NCBI GenBank assembly: GCA_964622465.1
Contig: CAZUQH010000038.1
Coordinates: 1-11,972, forward strand
DNA length: 11,972 bases
DNA from: CAZUQH01 sp964622465
GTDB lineage: Bacteria > CG03 > CAZUQH01
Reading direction: 5' to 3'
Positions 1-4,921 of the stretch are shown piece after piece. The notes under the pieces were generated by a model, which was given only the letters and a program-made list of their open reading frames with translations, ran no database searches and was not told the origin of the DNA. Numbering within the stretch: the stretch's first letter is position 1; each line of letters starts with the position of its first letter. Both the position numbers and the translations under genes were made by a program.

Positions 1-60
1 CGACGTACCTTCGCCCAAATTGCCTTCGGCAACTTCTTTTATCCGCAGGACGTTAAGTGA
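1..60 (+). CDS. Possible 3' end of an upstream gene (partial)
   Basis: Frame 1 from the first base is open for 19 codons and ends in TGA at 58-60. The peptide ends in AQIAFGNFFYPQDVK, which has a protein-like composition. The sequence then turns abruptly AT- and homopolymer-rich, as expected after a gene end. I do not recognise the family. Frame 2 also stays open for longer, so the assignment is tentative. A short inverted repeat, TTGCC-TTC-GGCAA at 20-32, lies inside this stretch. Confidence 0.3.
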   Translation, partial: RRTFAQIAFGNFFYPQDVK

Positions 61-115
61 AATACGAAGTTATAGAAAAACAGTTTTTGCTCTCCCTTTA
101 AAATTGCTGGGTAAA

Positions 116-145
116 TTTTTTTTTGGGGGGGGGCAAAGTTTGCCC
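116..145. repeat. T9-G9 homopolymer pair and adjoining palindrome
   Basis: Nine T (116-124) are followed by nine G (125-133). The last three G begin the perfect palindrome GGGCAAA-G-TTTGCCC (131-145). Such tracts are prone to polymerase slippage and sequencing error, so their lengths should be treated with caution. Confidence 0.7.
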
Positions 146-183
146 TTAAGATGTTTTTGAAAAAAAGTTTTGTTTTTCTTCCC

Positions 184-266
184 CCTCTCCTTATCCGTCT
201 GTATTGCCTTATTGTATAAGGAAAGTGGAAGTGTCTCAGGAAAGTGTTCTTTTTGACGGGGAGAGG
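184..266. repeat. Long-range inverted repeat (12 bp with a bulge) enclosing a small hairpin
   Basis: CCTCTCC (184-190) pairs with GGAGAGG (260-266). After a four-base bulge (TTAT, 191-194), CCGTC (195-199) pairs with GACGG (255-259). Inside is the perfect hairpin CCTTAT-TGT-ATAAGG (207-221). The octamer GGAAAGTG occurs twice (220-227 and 239-246). This could be a folded RNA or a palindromic repeat element. Confidence 0.55.
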
Positions 267-287
267 ATTAAAAGCTCTCTGCAAGAG

Positions 288-337
288 TCGCCGAGCCCTC
301 TCTGGGAGGGCGTTCCCGACGTAAGTCGGGACGGCGA
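288..337. repeat. Possible three-way-junction structure with a GNRA tetraloop
   Basis: TCGCCG (288-293) can pair with CGGCGA (332-337). The enclosed sequence holds two further perfect hairpins: GCCCTC-TCTGG-GAGGGC (295-311) and TCCCGAC-GTAA-GTCGGGA (314-331). The second is capped by GTAA, a GNRA tetraloop if transcribed on the + strand. Three nested or adjacent perfect stems in 50 bases are unlikely in random sequence of this composition. No known RNA family is recognised. Confidence 0.5.
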
Positions 338-456
338 AAGGGAGGGCATAAAGCGAGCCTTGATTTAGGAAGTATCCGAGCGCTATACACACGCACTGCT
401 CGCAAGATATGCAAAATCTTTCGGCTCAAGCACTGAGGGCGAGATGAGTTAAATCA

Positions 457-508
457 GGGTCCCTGTTGGGAGATAAAATAATTACGAATATCATCCCATA
501 GGGAACCC
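457..508. repeat. Long imperfect hairpin upstream of the helicase promoter
   Basis: Outer stem: GGGTCCCT (457-464) pairs with AGGGAACCC (500-508) with one bulged A. Inner stem: TGGGAGATA (467-475) pairs with TATCATCCCA (489-498) with one bulged A. About 17 base pairs close an AT-rich loop (476-488). No T tract follows, so it is not a standard terminator. It competes with the pairing of 358-367 with 450-459. Confidence 0.5.
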
Positions 509-572
509 CATAAATTTTCGCTGTGCGGTTTGGTGTGAAAATTATACGGCAGTTTATTTTTTGAGATTCTGT

Positions 573-600
573 TTGACAAAATTCACTAAAGAGGTATACT
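573..600 (+). promoter_or_regulatory. Sigma70-type promoter of the DEAD-box helicase transcript
   Basis: A perfect -35 box TTGACA (573-578) is followed after 16 bases by TATACT (595-600), five of six matches to the -10 consensus. The start point would fall near 607. This leaves a leader of about 125 nt before the helicase ATG, which contains a terminator-like hairpin. Confidence 0.7.
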
Positions 601-642
601 GATGGTGTAACTCTATAGAACATAAAAAGATTAGAAAATCGT

Positions 643-683
643 AAGCCGTAAAGGGTGAGACTTCTAACCTTTTCGGCTTTTTT
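643..683 (+). terminator. Intrinsic terminator or attenuator in the helicase leader
   Basis: AAGCCG (643-648) pairs with CGGCTT (674-679). After a T-T mismatch the stem continues as AAAGG (650-654) with CCTTT (668-672), and six T follow (678-683). It lies between the promoter at 573-600 and the ATG at 731. It could end a short RNA of roughly 75 nt, or attenuate the helicase mRNA. It is too far from any upstream coding sequence to be that gene's ordinary terminator. Confidence 0.65.
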
Positions 684-730
684 GTTCTGCGCTTGGCTCA
701 TGAGACACGAAACAACAGATAGGGGGCATT

Positions 731-1942
731 ATGTCGCAAGTGCTTAATCAAGATGGGCAGAGTTTCTACGGGCTGGGCATTGCGCCGAAAATCCTGGGTA
801 CCTTAGAGCATATAAAGTTTAAGATTCCGACACCGATTCAGTTAAAGGCGATTCCTCTGGCCCTTGAAGGTAAGGATATTATCGGAATTGCGCAGACCGG
901 GACCGGTAAAACCCATGCTTTCGTTATTCCCATAGTACAACGCCTTTTACAGATTAAGGGCAAGGGTTTGGTCCTTGCGCCTACTCGGGAGTTGGCTATT
1001 CAAATCGACGAGGCCTTTCAGGGGATTGCGCATCCATTTGGGATGAAGACCGCTTGCCTCATTGGAGGGGCTTCGATGCATGATCAGACACAAGCGCTGC
1101 GCAGAAATCCCCGTGTCGTAACCGCAACTCCGGGGAGATTGCTCGACCATATGAAGCACTGGAACATCATACTTGATGATGTAATCGTGTTAGTGCTTGA
1201 TGAAGCGGACCGCATGCTCGATATGGGCTTTGCTCCACAGATCGAGCAGATATTGCACTTTTTACCGAAACAAAGGCAAACCATGCTTTTTTCCGCGACT
1301 ATCCCTAAAGAAATTATGGAGATTGCCGCAAGACACATGAAATTTCCTGTCTCTGTCGAGATCGCGCCATCCGGGACTACTGTGGAACGCGTCACCCAGG
1401 AATTATTTATTGTTAAAAAAGAGGCTAAATTGCGGCTTCTGGGCAAGCTGCTTGCGCAATATCACGGAGCCGTTCTTTTGTTCTCCCGCACCAAGCATAA
1501 TGCACATAAAATTACGCGTTCGATTAGGGAGATGGGCTATAGAGTGGCCGAGATACACTCTGACCGGTCGCTGAACCAGCGCCGCGAGGCGCTTGAAGGT
1601 TTTAAACGAGGAAAGTACAAGGTGCTTGTGGCAACCGACATCGCTGCCAGGGGAATTGATGTTATCGGCATCGAGCTTGTAATTAACTATGACCTTCCCG
1701 ATGATGCGCAAAATTATGTACACCGCATTGGCCGCACGGCAAGGGCGGGGCATAAGGGGCATGCGGTTTCTTTTGCTACGCCTGACCAGAGCCGCGATGT
1801 CCGCGATATCGAGAAAATTATCAGAACCACGCTTCCTATATCAAAGCATCCGGAAATTTCTCCGGAACAATTTACTACCTCCAGGCCTCATTTTCAGGAT
1901 AGGCAATTAAAACGCAAGCTTACGCACAGACGTCATAGGTAG
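731..1942 (+). CDS. DEAD-box ATP-dependent RNA helicase (RhlE-like)
   Basis: Predicted to unwind short RNA duplexes using ATP in the cytoplasm, in ribosome assembly or mRNA turnover. The 403 residues carry the full superfamily 2 motif set: Q motif near residues 18-45 (PTPIQ), motif I AQTGTGKT (54-61), Ia PTRELA, Ib TPGRLLDH, motif II DEAD (157-160), motif III SAT (188-190), motif V ATDIAARGID and motif VI HRIGRTAR (331-338). Length and layout fit the short RhlE class, with a short basic tail (KRKLTHRRHR) that may bind RNA. The ATG has a close AGGGGG site (721-726). The leader contains a terminator-like hairpin, so expression may be attenuated. Family assignment is firm; the RhlE subgroup and its targets are inferred. 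A csdA/deaD-type role is possible, but the long C-terminal domain of that type is missing. Confidence 0.95.
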   Translation: MSQVLNQDGQSFYGLGIAPKILGTLEHIKFKIPTPIQLKAIPLALEGKDIIGIAQTGTGKTHAFVIPIVQRLLQIKGKGLVLAPTRELAIQIDEAFQGIAHPFGMKTACLIGGASMHDQTQALRRNPRVVTATPGRLLDHMKHWNIILDDVIVLVLDEADRMLDMGFAPQIEQILHFLPKQRQTMLFSATIPKEIMEIAARHMKFPVSVEIAPSGTTVERVTQELFIVKKEAKLRLLGKLLAQYHGAVLLFSRTKHNAHKITRSIREMGYRVAEIHSDRSLNQRREALEGFKRGKYKVLVATDIAARGIDVIGIELVINYDLPDDAQNYVHRIGRTARAGHKGHAVSFATPDQSRDVRDIEKIIRTTLPISKHPEISPEQFTTSRPHFQDRQLKRKLTHRRHR

Positions 1943-1949
1943 TCTCTCC

Positions 1950-2054
1950 ATGTCCTGGTACGTTTACATTATTGAAGAAGGAGGAACGCTCCTCCTGCCT
2001 GACGGTAGCATTGCAGCAACCGCACAAGCAAAACTCGTTCTGATTGATTTATGA
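1950..2054 (+). CDS. Small 34-codon ORF translationally coupled to rnhB
   Basis: ATG at 1950 opens a 34-residue frame that begins MSWYVYIIEEGG and ends at TGA 2052-2054. That TGA overlaps the rnhB ATG as ATGA. An AGGTAG lying over the helicase stop codon could act as its ribosome site. The first residues resemble the start of GIY-YIG nuclease-type proteins (WYVYI...GTL), but the catalytic body is absent, so it is at best a remnant. The coding sequence contains a perfect hairpin, AGGAGGA-ACGC-TCCTCCT (1979-1996). rnhB has no clear Shine-Dalgarno site of its own, so this ORF may serve as a leader that delivers ribosomes to it. No function is known, and it could also be chance. Confidence 0.4.
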   Translation: MSWYVYIIEEGGTLLLPDGSIAATAQAKLVLIDL

Positions 2055-2716
2055 ACCCTCATTTTACTTCTAACAGGCGTTTTCTAATTGGTATTGATGA
2101 AGCAGGCAGGGGGCCGGTTCTTGGTCCAATGATAGTTGCAATGGTGATTGTAGAAAAATCCAATATCCGTGATTTGGTACGGACAGGTGTAAAAGATAGT
2201 AAGTGTTTCGGGAGCAATCCATTTGCACACAGTAAGAGGTGTAGTATAGCACGCAATATAAGAAAAATTTCCAAAAAGGTATCTACTGTTACCGTTTCTC
2301 CGGAAAGCATTGATAAATCCGGTATAACGCATGCAGAGATTGCGGCTATTGCACGTCTACTCAAGAGGATTCCTCCATCAATTGCAGGTACTGTATTTAT
2401 TGATGCTCAGGGAATGATGAGCAGAAGAGTTTTTCTCCGGCATCTTAGAGAATATCTCGGCGGAGTTTTACATTTTCCTTTAGTTTATGAGCCGCACTGT
2501 GACAGTAACTACCCTGTCGTTTCGGCAGCTTCTATCGTAGCAAAAATTCGACGTGACAAGACACTCTGGAAATTACTTGGCAGGACCGATGTTTCCGGTT
2601 ATCCGAATGCCATAACTGCGCACTTCATAAAACAATATTTTGAAAAACATAGTCAGTTGCCCCTCTGCGTCCGGAAAACCTGGCAATGGCCACCTCTACA
2701 GCAATTTCTTGACTGA
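2051..2716 (+). CDS. rnhB: Ribonuclease HII, archaeal/eukaryotic-like type
   Basis: Cleaves the RNA strand of RNA-DNA hybrids and nicks at single ribonucleotides left in DNA, starting excision repair. The 221 residues begin with the family signature GIDEAGRGP (14-22). The metal-binding acidic residues are D16, E17, D118 and D151. The 33-residue gap between the last two resembles archaeal RNase HII (about 30) and not the common bacterial enzyme (about 18). The motifs VKDSK, D-x-x-YPVVSAASIVAKIRRD and the closing LPxxVRKTW also match the archaeal form. The ATG overlaps the stop of a 34-codon ORF and lacks an obvious ribosome site, so coupling is likely. Enzyme identity is firm. Archaeal-type ancestry is inferred from motif spacing, and transfer from archaea is one explanation. 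Confidence 0.9.
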   Translation: MNPHFTSNRRFLIGIDEAGRGPVLGPMIVAMVIVEKSNIRDLVRTGVKDSKCFGSNPFAHSKRCSIARNIRKISKKVSTVTVSPESIDKSGITHAEIAAIARLLKRIPPSIAGTVFIDAQGMMSRRVFLRHLREYLGGVLHFPLVYEPHCDSNYPVVSAASIVAKIRRDKTLWKLLGRTDVSGYPNAITAHFIKQYFEKHSQLPLCVRKTWQWPPLQQFLD

Positions 2717-2738
2717 TAAAAAAAAATTGTGGTAGGAT
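2709..2738 (+). promoter_or_regulatory. Probable promoter for tRNA-Lys/tRNA-Leu and the tig operon
   Basis: TTGACT (2709-2714, five of six -35 matches) and TAGGAT (2733-2738, four of six -10 matches) are 18 bases apart. They overlap the end of rnhB and place the start near 2745, about 40 nt before the tRNA. No better promoter is visible before tig. Confidence 0.45.
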
Positions 2739-2761
2739 AACACCATCCCGCCTGCCAGTAG

Positions 2762-2788
2762 CATTATCAATTATGGAAGATGATAATG
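2762..2788 (+). repeat. Perfect 8-bp inverted repeat abutting tRNA-Lys(CTT)
   Basis: CATTATCA (2762-2769) and TGATAATG (2781-2788) are exact reverse complements around an 11-nt loop. The last base of the second arm is G1 of the mature tRNA. In the precursor this would be a hairpin directly beside the RNase P cleavage site. Confidence 0.55.
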
Positions 2789-2860
2789 GGCTATTAGCTC
2801 AATTGGTAGAGCAGGGGCCTCTTAAGCCCAAGGTTGCAGGTTCGAGTCCTGCATAGCCCA
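2788..2860 (+). tRNA. trnK: tRNA-Lys (anticodon CTT)
   Basis: A 73-nt cloverleaf. The acceptor stem GGGCTAT pairs with ATAGCCC, and the D stem GCTC pairs with GAGC around an AATTGGTA loop. The anticodon loop is CTCTTAA with CTT at 2821-2823. The T arm is GCAGG-TTCGAGT-CCTGC, with discriminator A at 2860. The anticodon stem GGGGC/GCCCA has a G-A mismatch at its outer pair. CCA is not encoded (TGG follows). It reads the AAG codon. Confidence 0.93.
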
Positions 2861-2873
2861 TGGTATTCGTAGC

Positions 2874-2955
2874 GCGAGGGTGGCGGAATTGGCAGACGCG
2901 CACGGCTTAGGACCGTGTCCAGCAATGGTTGTGGGTTCGAGTCCCACCCCTCGCA
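2874..2955 (+). tRNA. trnL: tRNA-Leu (anticodon TAG)
   Basis: An 82-nt class II tRNA with a long variable arm. Acceptor GCGAGGG pairs with CCCTCGC. The anticodon stem is CACGG/CCGTG with loop CTTAGGA, giving TAG at 2908-2910, which reads CUA and other CUN codons. The T arm is GTGGG-TTCGAGT-CCCAC and the discriminator is A (2955). CCA is not encoded. It lies 13 nt after tRNA-Lys and 42 nt before tig, so all three are probably co-transcribed. Confidence 0.94.
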
Positions 2956-2997
2956 AGGTTTGGCGAGCCGATACGGCATTGAGAAAGGAAGGTCCTT

Positions 2998-4272
2998 GTG
3001 GAAGAGGAAAATTCCCAGTTCAAGATCAATGTATCAAGAGAAAATCCTTGCCTTGCAAGGGTGCAGGCGGAAGTCCCAGTTGAAACAGTGTCCATGAAAA
3101 TGGAAGATACTTATGCAAAAATACAGGGAACGGCAATTCTATCGGGTTTCCGGCGTGGCCATGCCCCAATTAACCTCATAAAGCAGAACTTTGAAAAAGA
3201 ATGCAGACAGGAAGTCGCTGACGTTCTGCTTCGTGAGATTGTAGATAGTACCGTAGAAAAAGAGAAATTGGATGGGTTTTTTCGTATTGAAATTGAGCAG
3301 TTCGATTTTCCGCAAACAGGCCCGGTGACGGTGAAGTTAAATCTCCATATCCAACCACAGCCCGAGCTTAAGCCATACCGTGGATTAAAGATTGACATTG
3401 AGGAGAAGCGCATTACTGATAAAGAAATAGATGAAGAAATTGAACGTATGCGTGACAGGTACGCACAACTATCGCCAGGTTCAAATGACGTGGTTGGCGA
3501 AGATAATTTTATGGTCGTAGACTATCAGGGTTTTGACGGTAACGGCAAAATAGAAAAACTCTCCGGCCAAAATCAAATCACCAGCGCCAAAAATAGTATA
3601 TTCCAGGGTAAACTGACAGGGCTTAAAAAAGGAGGGACGGTAAAAATGGATTACCGGGTCCCGGATAGCTTTCCCGACAAGACACATGCAGGGAAACCCT
3701 GTCAGCTTGAAGTTACAGTAAAAGAAATAAAGAAACGCACATTGCCTGAATTGAATGACGAATTTGCACGTAACTTTAATGTAAACACAGTTGCGGATTT
3801 GAGAGAGCGTGTCCGCCATGCCCTTGTATCTGCTGCAGAAATTGCACACAAGAGGAAAATAGGGGAAAAAGCGGTTGAGCTCCTTGTAGATAATAACGAT
3901 TTTCCTGTATCTGATTATCTGGTGCAAATTGAGCTGGATGGTATGATTCAGGAAGCAAAGAATGCCAGTCAGTTTCCTGATGAGAAAACAGAAGAAGATT
4001 TTAGGAAAAATTGGCGCCCTCGAGCAGAGAAGAGTGCGCGTGCTATGATTTTGTTAAATAAAATAGCGCATCAGGAAAAGCTTGATGCAAGTAAAGAAGA
4101 TATAGAAGAAGAAATGAAGTCCTATCGCGAAATAACCGGTGAACCAGAAGCAAAAATTCGGCGTCTTTTCGAAGAAAAAGAAGAATTATTCAGGAATCGC
4201 ATCGCTCGCCGGAAGGCGCTTGACTTTCTGGTAGAAAATGCTAAAATATCCGCCAAGCAGAAAATTTCTTAA
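2998..4272 (+). CDS. tig: Trigger factor, ribosome-associated chaperone and prolyl isomerase
   Basis: Binds the ribosome next to the exit tunnel and shields nascent chains in the cytoplasm. The 424 residues (family usually about 430) show the ribosome-docking signature GFRRGHAP (50-57) in the N-terminal domain. An FKBP-type isomerase domain follows at about 160-250 (VVDYQGFDGNG to EVTVKEI). The linker LPELNDEFA then leads into a helical, charged C-terminal arm at about 255-424. The start is GTG at 2998, fitted to AGGAAGG (2986-2992); that site sits in a small hairpin, AAGGA-AGG-TCCTT, ending at the start codon. It is the first protein gene after the tRNA pair and lies 18 nt before clpP, the usual chaperone-protease cluster. 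Identification is firm. Confidence 0.95.
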   Translation: MEEENSQFKINVSRENPCLARVQAEVPVETVSMKMEDTYAKIQGTAILSGFRRGHAPINLIKQNFEKECRQEVADVLLREIVDSTVEKEKLDGFFRIEIEQFDFPQTGPVTVKLNLHIQPQPELKPYRGLKIDIEEKRITDKEIDEEIERMRDRYAQLSPGSNDVVGEDNFMVVDYQGFDGNGKIEKLSGQNQITSAKNSIFQGKLTGLKKGGTVKMDYRVPDSFPDKTHAGKPCQLEVTVKEIKKRTLPELNDEFARNFNVNTVADLRERVRHALVSAAEIAHKRKIGEKAVELLVDNNDFPVSDYLVQIELDGMIQEAKNASQFPDEKTEEDFRKNWRPRAEKSARAMILLNKIAHQEKLDASKEDIEEEMKSYREITGEPEAKIRRLFEEKEELFRNRIARRKALDFLVENAKISAKQKIS

Positions 4273-4290
4273 AAGTAGGGGGGTGTAAAA

Positions 4291-4875
4291 ATGAGTTTGG
4301 TGCCGATGGTGGTTGACAAGACACAATTTGGGGAACGGGCATATGACATTTTTTCCCGTTTGCTCAAGGAACGGATTGTGTTTTTAGGAACAGAGATAAA
4401 CGACCAGATTTCAAATTTAATAATAGCTCAACTTCTGCATCTGGAAGCAGAAGACCCTAAGAAAGACATTTCACTATATATTAACTCTCCGGGCGGAATT
4501 GTTACTGCCGGTCTTGCGGTTTACGACACACTGCAGTACATAACACCCGATATTTCTACTATTTGCATAGGGCAAGCGACAAGTATGGCAGCGTTGTTGC
4601 TTGCAGCCGGGGCTAAGGGGAAGAGATACATACTCCCAAATGCACGAGTTATGATACACCAGCCACTTGGCGGTGTCCAGGGACAGGCAATTGACATTGG
4701 CATCCAGGCCAGAGAAATAATGCGAGTAAAAAATCGCGTGAACCAAATCCTGGCTAAACATACAGAACAGGCGATAGAAAAAATAGAGAAAGACACAGAT
4801 CGCGATTTCTTCATGAATGCAGAGGAAGCGAAAGTTTATGGTATTGTCGACGAGGTAATTGTTAAGCGCAAATAA
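4291..4875 (+). CDS. clpP: ATP-dependent Clp protease proteolytic subunit
   Basis: Barrel-shaped serine peptidase that degrades substrates fed in by ClpX, ClpA or ClpC ATPases. At 194 residues it has the normal length. The catalytic triad is at canonical positions: Ser98 in GQATSMAA, His123 in MIHQPLGG and Asp172 in DRDFFM. The N-terminal segment LVPMVV and the GERAYDIFSRLL start are typical, with no long propeptide. ATG at 4291 is preceded by AGGGGGGTG. It lies between tig and lon, but the clpX gene that often follows is missing from this locus. The ATPase partner must therefore be encoded elsewhere if the enzyme works as usual. Confidence 0.97.
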   Translation: MSLVPMVVDKTQFGERAYDIFSRLLKERIVFLGTEINDQISNLIIAQLLHLEAEDPKKDISLYINSPGGIVTAGLAVYDTLQYITPDISTICIGQATSMAALLLAAGAKGKRYILPNARVMIHQPLGGVQGQAIDIGIQAREIMRVKNRVNQILAKHTEQAIEKIEKDTDRDFFMNAEEAKVYGIVDEVIVKRK

Positions 4876-4921
4876 TTGAATAAAGAAAAGCGTTGTAGTC
4901 CAAAAATAGAGGGAATAAAAA

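Larger units (their letters stand above)
61..572. other. Long intergenic region rich in inverted repeats, no convincing gene
   Basis: About 510 bases between a possible gene end and the helicase promoter. Minus-strand open frames here run through homopolymers and palindromes and have no family resemblance, so I do not call them. Visible structure: a T9-G9 tract (116-133) running into the palindrome GGGCAAAGTTTGCCC (131-145); a bulged 12-bp stem (184-199 with 255-266); a possible three-way junction (288-337); a distant inverted repeat (358-367 with 450-459); and a long imperfect hairpin (457-508). The density suggests either a structured non-coding RNA or a dispersed palindromic element. Nothing in the sequence decides between these. 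Confidence 0.6.

Noticed and set aside
125..133. G-quadruplex at the G9 tract
   Set aside because: A single G run is present. Four separated G tracts within a short span are lacking.
220..246. Start of a CRISPR or tandem-repeat array (GGAAAGTG twice)
   Set aside because: Only two 8-base copies exist and there is no regular repeat-spacer pattern.
39..392. Minus-strand open frame of 117 codons
   Set aside because: It runs through a T9-G9 tract and several palindromes, is rich in basic and low-complexity stretches, and shows no recognisable family or ribosome site.
426..701. Minus-strand open frame of 91 codons
   Set aside because: It overlaps the helicase promoter, its leader terminator and a long hairpin, and shows no family resemblance.
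2794..2979. Minus-strand frame containing GWDSNPQP
   Set aside because: It is the antisense of the tRNA-Lys and tRNA-Leu genes, another known false prediction.
2880..3083. Plus-strand frame starting MAELADAHGLG
   Set aside because: This is the translated tRNA-Leu gene, a common false protein prediction.
4876..4921. A separate lon promoter or a clpX remnant in the clpP-lon gap
   Set aside because: The 46 nt hold only a ribosome site (AGAGGGA). There is no paired -35/-10 and no ClpX-like coding sequence.
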